In this document: positions 23,071-33,153 of the stretch, piece by piece
Layout: every line of letters begins with the position of its first letter
Numbering within the stretch: the stretch's first letter is position 1
NCBI GenBank assembly: GCA_019802505.1
Contig: JAFMOC010000157.1
Location: forward strand, 387,501-451,500
Source of the DNA: Corydoras sp. C115
Taxonomy: Eukaryota; Chordata; Actinopteri; Siluriformes; Callichthyidae
Direction of reading: 5' to 3'
Length of the DNA stretch: 64,000 bases
Position numbers and translations under genes: made by a program
The notes under the pieces: model-generated
What the model saw: only the letters and a program-made list of their open reading frames with translations
Told to the model about the DNA's origin: nothing
The model's database searches: none

Positions 23071-23440
23071 CCACGCCGCCAGGGGGCGCTCGCCTCGCCA
23101 CGCCGCCAGGGGGCGCCCGCCTCGCCACGCCGCCAGGGGGCGCCCGCCTCGCCACACCGCCAGGGGGCGCCCGCCTCGCCACACCGCCAGGGGGCGTGGC
23201 CCACTCCTCGTCCGACGGGGGCGCCCGCCTCGCCACGCAGCCAGAGTGCGTGGCCAACTCCTCGCCCAATGTGGGCGTCCACCGGACCACGCTGCCAGAG
23301 GGCGTGGCCCACTTCTGATCCGCCGTGGGCGTCCACCTGACTTTGCAGCCAGAGGGCGTTCGGCACGCCTCACCCGCAGAGGGCGTTCGGCACGCCTCAC
23401 CCGCAGAGGGCGTCCACCCGAGGGCGCCTTCCAAGCCCCG
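23071..23440 (+). repeat. 27-bp array of CCGCCAGGGGGCG(C/T) units and degenerate extensions
   Basis: Five near-identical 27-bp steps place the 14-mer CCGCCAGGGGGCGC or GT at 23076, 23103, 23130, 23157 and 23184. They are followed by degenerate CCAGAGGGCG and CGCAGAGGGCG units to about 23440. The 14-mer agrees with the vertebrate CTCF core (CCASYAGRKGGCRS) at 13 of 14 positions in the first four. CTCF binding is inference. Confidence 0.85.
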
Positions 23441-23550
23441 CTCAAGGAGGGCGGAGGACCCCCCCCCCCCCCCCCCCCCGGGACTGTTATTTTTTTTTTT
23501 TCTTCTCTTGGTCGCGTCCCCCCGTTGCGCGACCTCAGGGGCGGGGGTAA

Positions 23551-23914
23551 TGTAACAGGTGCCTAGGTGCCTAGGTGCACCTGTCACCTGTTTTGTGTTT
23601 CGTCCCGTTCGTTTGAGTTAATTAACGTTCTGTGCTCATTAGTTTAGTTAATTAACCCCTTTTTGTAATTGGTTTGTCTTGTGCACGTGGTCGGGTGTCT
23701 TTTTGTATTTATGTCCGTTGTTTCGTGTCTTTGGTGCTGGTCGTTTTTGTTTGATGTCACTTAGTCTCTTTTGTACCTCTTGTTTTGTGGTGCACTGCAC
23801 CTTTAATAAACCCGTTTCTGCTACCTGTGTGCCTGGCTCCCTTCAGCGCGTGTAACGCGGCGGTCTGCGCTTCCTATGCGCCACCGCTTCAGCCCGAGGT
23901 AGACTAACGTGACA
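23551..23914 (+). repeat. 3' LTR of L copy 1
   Basis: 364 bp, near identical to 21388-21742 apart from a 9-bp local duplication in the opening palindrome (gcctaggt repeated) and a few substitutions. It is preceded by the purine tract 23537-23550 and by a GGTCGCG/GCGCGACC hairpin at 23508-23532. Confidence 0.88.
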
Positions 23915-24150
23915 ACTACTCATTCTGAAAGTTTTTTTTGGGTATCTTACCACCATACTTCTAACTAATAAAAGCAACAAGTGAAATGGTGACATTACAG
24001 CATAAACAATTCCAAATCACCAGATTTTGGTTAGTCCCTGTACACAAATATGCAGGTCCCAGGGTTTAAACACATGACTAAATATATGTTTTTATTCTGA
24101 CCTTAAAGTTCGGATTCAGATTTGCTTTATGCAATCATTAAATGCTTCAT

Positions 24151-24485
24151 TGGCGCACAGTGGCGTAGTGGTTAGCACGTTTGCCTCTCAGCACTAGGGA
24201 TCAAATCCCCAGTTTCCATGTCCTTCCCGTGTCTGCGTGGATTTCCTCTGGGTTCTCCGGTTTCCTCCCACAGTCGAAAAACATGCATCAAGTCAATTGA
24301 ATTCTCAAAATTGCCCCATATAGAGTGTGTCTGTGTGAGTGAGTGTGTGCCCAGCGATGGATTGGCGCCCTGTCCTGGGTCTATCTGCCCAGCGCCTGAG
24401 ACGTTCTCCCCTGGATGGGCATGGGGAACCCCAACGCGACCCTAATAGAGGATAAAGTCGGAGATAATGAATTAATGAATAAATG
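24151..24485 (+). mobile_element. tRNA-derived SINE, near full length
   Basis: A-box-like 'ggcgtagtggttagcacg', a B box weakened to 'gatcaaatcccc', a conserved body, and an aattaatgaataaatg tail. Confidence 0.9.
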
Positions 24486-24536
24486 CTTCATTAACAGGGA
24501 ATTTTTTTATTTAATTTACACCGTACTGCAGTAAGA

Positions 24537-25448
24537 CAGTGATTCTCAATTATTTTCTGTTAAGCCCCCCCTAGGCAGAAGAAAGCTTTTTGCGCCCCCC
24601 ACACACACGCACACTCACCCCCCCCCCCCCCCCCGTACATGACAAAATGGGATGAAAAAGTATTTTTAAAATCCCACTGTAGTATGATTTGTCTATAAAT
24701 TTGTTATAAGTACACCTCAATGTCTCCTTATTAAAGATAAAGAAAACAAAAAAGAAATAAATTTAGATCAACTTAGAACAAAGAATAATTATATTAACTT
24801 TGTTTTTTAGTTTATAACAGAAACGAATGAAATCCTTATTTAAACTAGAAATATTTTTGTACTGACTGGCATTTGATACTGAAAAATGAAATGAGGAGCT
24901 CAATTTATTAACACTTTAAACTACAAAACAAAAATCAATACAACAATTTGTGCTGTTTTTTTTTTTTTTTTTTAATCAAAATAAGGAAATCAGAACTAAT
25001 GTCTCCAACGCGCCCGTTCTGCAGTGCACAGCTTTTCTGCAGTAGTTTTCATAAAGCGTTATGATTGCTTGCTGTATGCGTCACGTTTTCGATTAAAAAC
25101 TCAAGCGGTTATCAGCGTGATCGGGGTGTAATGTCTTTAAGTGACGCCTTCATTTATTTCACGCTGTCCGCTGCCAACATTTAAAGACACAGAAGACACA
25201 CCGGTCTTTCTTCGTCTCCCACCTTATTTACAGTGAAGCCAAGCGCTACATACACTTTCCTCGTTTTAACTTTCGGTTGACTTTTGTTGCTCTCGTTATC
25301 TTCGTCTCTTTCCGTCTTTCTCTCCTCATCACTGTTAAATATTTTTCCGTGTTGTCTTTTGAGGGTTTGTTCAGTACACTTAATATCACTTGCTCTGTGA
25401 TTTCTTGTTATGCGCCCCCCCAGGCACCACACTATTTGAGAAGCACTG
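24537..25448 (-). mobile_element. hAT transposon, internally deleted, with 8-bp TSD
   Basis: The terminal inverted repeats CAGTGATTCTCAA and TTGAGAAGCACTG and an exact 8-bp duplication cagtaaga (24529-24536, 25449-25456) identify an hAT insertion of 912 bp. A minus-strand frame of 83 codons (25181-25432) ends in YVALGFTVNKVGDEERPVCLLC, the start of a BED-type zinc finger like that of Charlie/Buster-type transposases (ZBED family). The rest of the transposase is missing, so it is non-autonomous. Copy 2 is at 37804-38769. Confidence 0.92.
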
Positions 25449-26242
25449 CAGTAAGAGCAAGTTTTTAATATGATCCCAATTTCTAGTGCTTGGAGTCTCT
25501 AGGTGCTATATAATAAAAAAAGAGCTTATTCAATTATTGTATATCTTTATAGAAGTGCATTACAAAAATGGAAACCTTTTTGGTTTTATAAAATCTTGAA
25601 ATTTCTCTGCAAAAAACTTAATGTACTCTATTGAAGTTTAAGTGTATTACCATTTCATAGCATGTCATATTATTTACATGCAGCAATGCAAATAATTAAT
25701 ATGAATGTGTGATATCCGTATGAAACCTGATGGATTAAAAGCAACTTTTACACTAGGTTACAGGTAAAGAGGCAGATTTTAAAAACAGTGTTTGGTAGCT
25801 TGTAAAATGCAAAAGTTTTACTACAAAAAAGCAACCACCCATAGAAATATAGCAAACTAAGTTACACAAATATGACAAAAGTAGCACCTACTCAGAAGGA
25901 TAAATTCTTTGCCAGGCTAGTACCGCCACTTTTGCAGGCTGGTATCCCACTACTTAGTCATCACAACTTGAACATTAATTACATTATGTTATTCCATCAT
26001 TTTCACTTATTTCTAACAGTTTAAGTCAAACTGATGGGTATTATTTTGCACCCAGGTTTCATTTTAGCCTAGCAGTAGAGAAATGAATGAGTCACCTGAA
26101 TATGAGGTGGTGTTAGATGTCTTGGACATCTAAAAATGTTTAGATTTTGGATTGCAAATCACATTTTTTTTTCATATATTCTTGCAGATAAGGCCTCAGC
26201 ATGACATGAGTGCATCTCTTATTGCTTTCCTCCAGTCTCTTC

Positions 26243-26245
<3 letters not shown>

Positions 26246-26290
<45 letters not shown>
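26246..26290. repeat. (GT)n microsatellite
   Basis: About 22 uninterrupted GT units. Confidence 0.97.
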
Positions 26291-26292
<2 letters not shown>

Positions 26293-26871
26293 CTCTCAGT
26301 CAGTTTGCTTGTTCCACTGCCATACATGTTTTAATGGAGTTTAATAGTCTCTGTTTTAACAAGCAGATTAGAAGCATGAATATGCTTTATTCCTGTTGCA
26401 TTTTAAAATGATACTGCAGAGCTAACATCTGCTCTTCTCAGACATGACCTGGAAATTGTAGCTTTTGTGTACGCTATGTCGCTACTTCAAAAAATAGAAA
26501 TCATGTAAATACTGGTAAGTTATTTGATTCAGAAATCAGCGATGCTACAGGAAAATCTAGTTAAACAAATAGCTTTTCTACATGTAGTGGCACTACCGCC
26601 CATTAGCATTGCATTTATCAATCACATTATAAGAACCACTATGCTAATACTGGTTAATTCCCATCAATAATCTTTAAACAGGTTTAGGAATAGATACACT
26701 AAGATTCAGATTTATAACAGTATGGAATGATTTATCTAGGCTAACATTTTTGTCAGTTTGAAACACGGCTATTCTCCAATGACCTCTCTTAGCAAGATTA
26801 CTGGCACTTTTTTTCAGTTGTACCATCACCAGTAGCAGGATTTTCGCTGTGATTTGAGTGATGTAAAAAAT

Positions 26872-26940
26872 GGATGGGTGGGTAGATGGATGGATGTGGA
26901 TGGATGGATGGATGGATGGATGTGGATGGATGGATGGATC
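26872..26940. repeat. (GGAT)n microsatellite with variants
   Basis: Imperfect GGAT/GGATGT units, perhaps the tail of an unrecognised retroposon. Confidence 0.9.
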
Positions 26941-27894
26941 AATCAATCATTCAGTGATTAGATGGATGGGTATTTTATTGATCTCAAAGGGAAGTTCTGT
27001 GAACCCAGTAGCTTTATCATTTTTAATTGTGTACAAATTAAGGTAAATCATCATTCAACAGACCTTTCATCTCCAAACCTCATCTCTCAACCTCCCCAAG
27101 TCCCCACCACATGCAAATTAAGCTGCGTGTACAGGAAAACATATTTAGCAGCTTTTCTTTTACTTCCTACCTCTATCATATCTCTGTGCTAAATTTGTCC
27201 AGGACATTTTCTGCTTCACTAAGGATATCACTAAGTCTCTGTGCTCCATTGGGGACATCACTCAGGCTCCTTGCTCTGTTCAGGATATTGCTCCTTAAAC
27301 ATTTTCCACTATGGACATCATTATGTTTTCTAATCTACCATTTATCTCTTCTCCTGATTACACTACCTTCAGCTTTCCTCCCACTCCTGACCACTGATCC
27401 ATCTTCCAGCTTCTGGATTCCCTTGTGCCACCTTTGGACTCTGTGGGTCTTTTAGGTCAGACAAAGTATAATTGTCTGTCCCTTCCACCTGGGAAGGAAG
27501 GGTGACCTGACTGGTAATTTTCTGCTTTCATAATCAGGGCATGTGAGATCTTCTGCCATATCTGTGAGTCAGTCCCCAATGATTCTACATATTGAAAAAC
27601 TCCAGTGCCCTGCCTCTATGCCTTCACATTGTGAAATCAATTGTGTGCTTTCCTATAATACTTCCAGTTAAACCATGTTTGTAATTATCCTATGGTAAAT
27701 CTGTTTCGTAATCACACATGGATAATTATTTTTCACCGGCAGCTGAGTGTAGAACCTAAAAAAGGTTCAAATCAAAGGATGCAAATCACAGTATTGTTAT
27801 GGTCACGAGACCATAACACGCAGTGACGAGACCTAACAAGTACGTGTTTGTGTTAAATATAAACAGTTTTCTTTTAAATGAATAAAAATTTTTT

Positions 27895-28821
27895 TTAATT
27901 GTGTGCACTTCTCTCTCCCGCCCCTACGGTCGCGCAACGGGGGGACGCGTCTAAGAAACAGTGCACTGCTCCTTGGAGAACGAGGCGTGGCAGATGCCCT
28001 CTGGCTACGTGACGAGGCGGACACCCTCTGCGGGTGAGGCGTGAAGGACGCCCTCTGGCTGTGCGGTTCGGTGGGCGCCCTCTGCGGATAAGGCTTGGAG
28101 AGCACCCTCTAGCTGCGTGGCGAGGCGTGCACCCTCTGACTGCGTGGTCCGGTGGGCGCCCTCTGGCTGCGTAGTCCGGTGCTTGCCCTCTGCGTATAAG
28201 GTGTGGGGGACGCCCTCTGGCTGCAGGGCGAGGTGGACGCCCTCGGCAGATGAGGAGTGGAACACGCCCTCTGGCTGCGTGGTCCGGTGGGTGCCCTCTG
28301 GCTGCGTGGCGAGTAGATGGGCGTGCGGCCCCTGGTCCACAGGCTGGGCGGCATGGTGGACAGGCTCGGCGGCGTGCAGCCCCTGGTGCACGGGCTCGGA
28401 GGCGTGCGGCCTCTGGTGCACGGGCTCGACGGCGTGTGGCCCCTGGTGCATGCGCTTGGCAGCGTGCAGCCCCTTTTGGACGGGCTTGGCACGCTGGGTG
28501 GACCTCGGCGGGAACGCACACAGGAGGCGCTGTGGTAGGGGTGGCACACTCGGAAGGGCTGGTGTGCCCAGGCCGGCTGGCACCCACCGGCATGTGGGTG
28601 CGATAAGCAGATGAGCAGGCCTCTGGCAGGCCGGCTGGGTCAGCACCTCCAGCACGCCGTTCGCTCTCCACCTCCGCCTCGGGATCACCATCCTGCATAT
28701 AGTAAAGGTAGACCCCTACTGCCACACCCAAGGACAGAGCAACAGACGAATAAGACACGGGGAAGACAGACTGGACAGGGCAGACTACGGGATTGATCAC
28801 AATCATGCCACACTCCTCCAC
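27895..28821 (-). CDS. L-family membrane-segment/arginine-rich repeat ORF, copy 2 (unknown function)
   Basis: A 308-codon open frame on the minus strand. A hydrophobic stretch near residues 20-40 (SSVALSLGVAVGVYLYYM) is followed by an acidic DGDPEAEVESE segment. A VPAEVHPAC unit like the nonapeptide repeat of copy 1 comes next, then APGAARRRA-type units, and a long tail of HAARGRPP and IRRGRPP repeats rich in Arg. No family was recognised. The combination of a single hydrophobic segment with a basic repeat tail suggests a membrane-associated or nucleic-acid-binding accessory protein, but that is speculation. Unlike in copy 1, all parts are in one frame. It may be intact or fortuitous, since GC-rich triplet repeats open frames easily. 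Confidence 0.4.
   Translation of the reverse strand: MEECGMIVINPVVCPVQSVFPVSYSSVALSLGVAVGVYLYYMQDGDPEAEVESERRAGGADPAGLPEACSSAYRTHMPVGASRPGHTSPSECATPTTAPPVCVPAEVHPACQARPKGAARCQAHAPGATRRRARAPEAARLRARAPGAARRRACPPCRPACGPGAARPSTRHAARGHPPDHAARGRVPLLICRGRPPRPAARGRPPHLIRRGQAPDYAARGRPPDHAVRGCTPRHAARGCSPSLIRRGRPPNRTARGRPSRLTRRGCPPRHVARGHLPRLVLQGAVHCFLDASPRCATVGAGERSAHN
27990..28316 (-). repeat. Degenerate array of CCAGAGGGCG units in L copy 2
   Basis: On the + strand gccctctgg, or slight variants such as gccctctgc and accctctga, recurs every 26-33 bp, about a dozen times. It corresponds to the CCAG(A/G)GGGCG arrays of copy 1. Confidence 0.85.
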
Positions 28822-28931
28822 AGAAACCAGTGGTAGCTCCGGTACCGCCCCCTCGCAGCGCTACCCGCGGCCGCTGCACTTGACTGACATGCAGCGAGCG
28901 TACCGGGCTCAGCAGCTGCGCAGTGCGCACG

Positions 28932-29117
28932 CTACGACTTGGCTCCGCGGCAGCGGCTCCGCGCCAGCCACATAGGCAGAATATGCCTGTACAGGTACGA
29001 CTCGCCTGCCTCGTCATCAGAGATCTCAATCAGATCGAGACCCTCCTCTGCGCAGAGCGACTCGTATCCACTCATCCACATCCACTCATCATCAGAGTCG
29101 CACCACTCCGACACCAC
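28932..29117 (-). CDS. L-family acidic ORF, copy 2 (unknown function)
   Basis: Reads SDDEWMW, then GYESLCAEEGLDL, then an ISDDEAGESYLY acidic stretch and HILP. It ends at a TAG right after a basic segment. No ATG begins the frame (GTG at its head), so the start may come from splicing to an upstream exon or has been lost. It is much shorter after HILP than copy 1. Codon comparison with copy 1 favours silent changes. Function unknown. Confidence 0.55.
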   Translation of the reverse strand: MVSEWCDSDDEWMWMSGYESLCAEEGLDLIEISDDEAGESYLYRHILPMWLARSRCRGAKS

Positions 29118-29286
29118 TGAATTAGAGCCGTCTTTACGGCTCCGGACGGCAGGCTGCGCATACCGGCGTACTCGCGGACACGACGGAGGGTGCCGCGAAA
29201 ATGAGGGTTTATGGCTCCCGCAAAGAAAAATTAAAAAAAAGCTTACCTGGGCTCTGGACTCCCCAAATTGATTGGCACGTCGTTTC

Positions 29287-29587
29287 TGTTACATTCGCCT
29301 ACCTCAATCGGAGCGGCTGCGCAGATGAAGCGCAGAGCCGCAGCGCCTTAATGCGCTGAAGGAAGCCAGGCACACAGGTAGCAGAACAACAGAATTTATT
29401 AGGGACACCATAAACAGAGGAGGTACAAACGTGAGCGAACATAAAACTAACGACGTGCACGCAGGAAGGGGAACACAGGAGATAAATACATACCGACACC
29501 CGACCACGAAAAAGCAAACCAATGAAAATATAGAGTTAATTAACATGAACAAAAGTTAATGAACTCAATTGAGGAACAATTGTTACA
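29287..29587 (-). repeat. 5' LTR of L copy 2
   Basis: 301 bp, diverged from the copy 1 LTR but alignable through 'gctacctgtgtgcctggct' (minus strand). ATAAATA at 29482-29488 (TATTTAT on minus) is 30 bp upstream of the decamer complementary to 29449-29458, which matches the primer-binding site at 29275-29284. Confidence 0.8.
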
Positions 29588-29716
29588 AATGGTGAACTAT
29601 TTGGAAGTGTCAATCAAATCCTTGTAATATGAATTTAGCCTTGGAGTACTGTTTTAGAGTACTGGATTTGGACCATTAGATTTTGATGCTTTTATATTTA
29701 TTTGCGAGATAATATA

Positions 29717-29985
29717 AGCACGGTGGCTTAGTTTCCATGTTCTCACCATGTCCGCATGGGTTTCCCACGGGTTCCTCCCACAGTCCAAAAACATTAATTT
29801 AAGGTAAATTCTCTTAATTGCCTTGTACAGTGTGTTTGTGTGAGTAAGTGCGCCAAGCAATCGATTGATGCCCTGTCCTGGGTGTATATGTCCAGCACTC
29901 AAAACGTTCTCTCCTGGATGGGCATGGGGAACCCCCACTACTGTAGTAGATGATTAAGCAAAAGATAATGAATGAATAAATAAGT
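29717..29985 (+). mobile_element. tRNA-derived SINE with head deletion
   Basis: 'cacggtggcttag' runs directly into 'tttccatgttctcaccatg', removing the B box. The body and tail are typical. Confidence 0.85.
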
Positions 29986-30382
29986 AATACTGCAAAAATG
30001 CCAAAAAATTTACATAAATCAGAAAAATATGTACATACAGTAAATCAAGTAAAATTATCTGCCAATATAGTGAGTAAATTTATCTTGTTAAGATTTTTAT
30101 AAAACAAGATTTGTTACACTATTTTTAAAGATTTCCTGACTTGATAAGATTTCCTTTTTTGAAGTGTAATATAAGCTTCATGAACTGATTTGTAGAAACA
30201 CACATTTTAATGATCAAAATCTAATTTTATTTATTAACACAGGTGTATTACATCAAACACCTAACCATACATTTTGGACAATTGTTTGCTTTCAGCTTTG
30301 ACCTGTTAGGGGAAGGTAATTTTCTGTTCCAGCATGACTGTGCTTTCATAAAGTCATTATTGGGTAGGTTAGCTGTAAAATG

Positions 30383-30859
30383 TGTCACGGTTTGTTTTGA
30401 TCAAGTGGTGTGTGTTGGTTTCTGTGTCACGCCCCCGTAATCACGCGCACCTGGGATCAATCACGTTTTGTTATTTATACCCTGCACTCCCTACCCTCAC
30501 CGCCAGTTTGTCTTGTGCCACGCCGTTTGCCCAGCCTAGACACTACTAGCCCCATCCTAGAGTTCTTTGTGTTCATATTGCCTCGACCTGTTGTGCTGTC
30601 CTGTGCTTTGTGTGTGTGCAGTTCGTCTCCCGCTGTCTACACTTCGTCTAGTCCACTTCGCTACAGTCACCCTGGTCGTTTGTGCTCCTCCCCGCTGACG
30701 TCATCACCCTTCGCCTCGTATCTACTACGTCCTGTGTTTTGTGTTCACCGTACTATTGACTCACGCTTGGAATAATAAATCCTGTTGTGATTGTACCTGT
30801 GGTTCAGCTCGTTGTCTCCGAGTAGCGGATCCGCCTCGCTCGGTCAATAGACCATTACA
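30383..30859 (+). repeat. Solo LTR with target duplication
   Basis: 477 bp from TGTCACGG to ...CATTACA, flanked by aaatg on both sides (30378-30382, 30860-30864). It has a TATTTATA box at about 30472 and AATAAA at about 30774. No internal region remains. Confidence 0.88.
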
Positions 30860-30864
30860 AAATG

Positions 30865-32319
30865 ACTGGACAGGCTCAAATTTTGAGACAGAACCCTGAC
30901 CTCAGCATTATTATACATAATTGGAAAAAAGTAAAAATAAGACCACGAGCCAGGCCTTAACTTGAACTACTAGACTGGACTAATGTAAAATGGCAATAAC
31001 TGCAGAATACTCACTCAAAATGGTTTCCTGAACTGTCATCATTTCAGAATCTATTAATAAACTTTGCGCTTTATTTTACACATGACCACATGTATTTATG
31101 TTAAGCACAGTTATACCTTACCTTAAAAAGCGATTGATTCATCAGGTGCACTTTTGTGTCAAATTTATGTTTTTTGTGCACTCTGGATCGAACAATTATT
31201 TATAGTGGGTCTTGTGTTTTCAGATAGGTCTTATCCTGTTTTTTTCAGTAAAAAAAAAAACCTGTAGTGTTTTTGAGATGTATGCACATTCTTTGGAAAA
31301 AATAAGATGTGTGATTGCAGTTTTGTTAGGTGCAGCAACTTTGTAAAAGAAGTTCTGGAAAGAAAAATAATTGAAACATATTATTGAAGTGAAAAGTTAG
31401 TGTGTAAATTGAAATTAAGATAAAATGTGCTAAAATGTGTAAAAGTTGAAAGTGTTCTAAATTCAACTTGGAGAAAAAGTATATAAAAAAGTATGAAATA
31501 AATTAAGCTAAAAATTAAAAGAATGTTCTTATAAAGGTAAACTTTAGAAAGATATGTTTTGTGCTTTAACCAATAAGGAAGATAGGAAAGTACTGTTTCC
31601 CAGGCTTCACACCATATTCACAAAATCCAGGCTCAATCACAACCCCACTATTGAGGGATAGAATGAATGTTTTTCTAAATTAAATACATGTACACACATT
31701 TACAGGGTTCTATACACATTCAGAGAGCTATGTACACATTTACAGATTTGGCACTTGTTTTACACATGATTCTAAACACACATTTAGAGAAACACAATCA
31801 TAAATATCAGAACATGTTTACAAATGTGATTATTCACATAACTTCCCATGTAACTGAGGTTGATCCATAACCATCATCCATTTCTAAATTATTCATAGAA
31901 TAAGAGACATCTGGGTTTAAGGTAGATTAGTTGAGGTTTGAATTTTATTCTTGCAAATTGAGTCTGCCATGAATATAGCCTCTTTGTTTTAATCAGCAAA
32001 TGACCACATTAAACACAATGGGATTTTAATAGGCACAACTCTATTGTGATATGCTGTGAATCATTCATTCAAATTTGTTTGTTTTCTATAGAGTCGCACT
32101 AATGACCTAAAAATAGAATAACATCTGTTTTGTTAAACTGTGGTAATGTTTTGCTCTTGTTTTAGTCCACTTGTACCCACACTTAAATTTGCTATTGTCC
32201 AAAGTAATTTGAATGCATTAGAACACTTTGGATAAAATGTGCTTCAATAAATCAAATAACTTGATTGCATAAAATACCCAAAATAGTCATTTTTATTACT
32301 TTATTGGCATGACAGTGGA
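30865..32319. other. No gene seen
   Basis: AT-rich unique DNA. Short tandem similarity ('acatttacag', 'acacatt') around 31690-31800. No exon recognised. Confidence 0.55.
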
Positions 32320-32790
32320 ACGTAAGGCTTTTTTGATAATCGATTACTCGGTCGATTATTTTTTCAATTAATCGAATCAGATAAAAGAAAAAATTCTTTA
32401 CATGTCTTTACATTTACATTTAATCATTTAGCAGACACTTTTATCCAAAACGACTTACAAATGAGAACATCACAAGTCAGTAGTTATGAAGAAAACCAAC
32501 TACACCAACTAGAATTATTAAACAAGTCAATAAATGTCTGGTTTTATTTACAGTATGAGTTTAAGGCATCCAATTAGCCCAACGAGCAATTAAACACATA
32601 TCTCACACACACACTGACATAATATGTAGCATAGTGTGAAAAAAATACTAAATTACACAAATTTGAGTCGCTCTAATATGCATTGCAGGTGACATAAGCG
32701 CGACCCAACGAAACGATAATGAATTTCGTTATCGACACTTTGCATAATCGATTTTTATCGATTTTATCGATTCTTTGTTGCAGCCCTACA
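32320..32790. mobile_element. ATCGATT-rich terminal-repeat transposon relic with L2-tail insertion
   Basis: The left part is 'taatcgattactcggtcg', and the right part ends '...atcgattctttgttgcagccct'. They resemble the two ends of a common fish non-autonomous DNA transposon ('agggctgcaac' start). An L2 3'-tail scrap ('atttagcagacacttttatcc') sits between them at about 32402-32520. Confidence 0.55.
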
Positions 32791-32822
32791 TCACTTTAAC
32801 AATTAACACATTATTGCTATAT

Positions 32823-33129
32823 CGAGTTTCCATGTTCTTCCCGTGTCCGCCTGGGTTTCCTCCAGATTCTCCAGTTTCCTCCCACAGTCCAAAAACATGG
32901 ATCAAGTCAATTGACTTCTCCAAATTGCCCCTAGAGTGTCTATAATCCCATATAGAGTGTGTTTGTGTTTGTGTGTGTCTGTGTGTGTGAGTGTGTGCCC
33001 AACGATGGATTGGCGCCCTGTCCTGGGTGTATCTGCCCAGCGCCCGAGACGTTCTCCCCTGGATGGGCATGGGGAACCCCACCGCGACTCTAATAGAGGA
33101 TAAAGCGGAAGATAATGAATGAATGAATA
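32823..33129 (+). mobile_element. tRNA-derived SINE, head missing
   Basis: Body from 'gagtttccatgttcttcccg' through the conserved 3' part to the aatgaatgaat tail. The A/B-box head is absent. Confidence 0.88.
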
Positions 33130-33153
33130 TATACATCATATATACTGTATATA

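Larger units (their letters stand above)
22300..23566 (+). pseudogene. L-family hydrophobic/arginine-rich repeat ORF, copy 1, frame-shifted
   Basis: A second coding-like tract. It has a hydrophobic segment (about 22340-22425, SVFPMS...CLGIAVG), nonapeptide repeats of the type VPAEVLPAC (22452-22712), and then repeats of the type HAARGRPPR with IRRGRPP and LTRRGR variants (frame open 22679-23566). In copy 2 these three parts share one frame (27895-28821), whereas here they lie in three different frames, so at least two shifts have occurred. Because the tandem units are multiples of three and GC-rich, all frames and the opposite strand are open. Open length alone is therefore not evidence; the argument is the shared order in both copies. 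Confidence 0.45.
21388..23914 (+). mobile_element. Long non-autonomous LTR element (L family, copy 1), complete
   Basis: A 2,527-bp element is bounded by TG...CA LTRs (21388-21742, 23551-23914) and a 5-bp target duplication, actac (21383-21387, 23915-23919). Order on the + strand: 5' LTR; primer-binding site 21744-21753; splice donor CAG|GTAAGC at 21783/21784; hairpin 21891-21908; short acidic ORF; hydrophobic segment; four tandem arrays (22452-23440); C-run and T-run; GGTCGCG hairpin; polypurine tract 23537-23550; 3' LTR. There is no gag-pol. The second copy is at 27905-29587 (minus). It is related in layout to the S family. The presence of a conserved ORF without pol is unusual. Confidence 0.9.
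25457..27904. other. No gene seen; microsatellites and a palindrome
   Basis: AT-rich with (GT)n at 26246-26290 and (GGAT)n at 26872-26940. A repeat-like 'ttttattgatctcaaaggg' follows the latter. At 27797-27816 'atggtcacgagaccat' is a short palindrome. An open frame at 27111-27455 is not recognised. Confidence 0.5.
27905..29587 (-). mobile_element. Long non-autonomous LTR element (L family, copy 2), 3' LTR missing
   Basis: Minus-strand relative of 21388-23914, clearly diverged. It retains the 5' LTR (29287-29587), primer-binding site (29275-29284), leader donor (29241-29250), leader hairpin (29125-29142), acidic ORF, hydrophobic segment, arginine-rich repeats, and the cccccc-containing hairpin with polypurine tract at about 27915-27945. 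Where the 3' LTR should begin there is unrelated AT-rich DNA, so this copy was truncated or rearranged at its 3' end. Confidence 0.85.

Noticed and set aside
22452..23440. CRISPR array
   Set aside because: Repeats are contiguous without unique spacers, lie within an LTR element and in a vertebrate genome.
22379..23587. 402-codon minus-strand open frame and a 510-codon plus-strand frame over the L-element arrays
   Set aside because: All frames are open because units are GC-rich multiples of three. The minus-strand frames merely mirror the tandem repeats and are not shared in order with copy 2.
27111..27455. 114-codon Leu/Ser-rich frame
   Set aside because: No recognisable domain, no splice context, low-complexity composition; may be part of an unidentified repeat.
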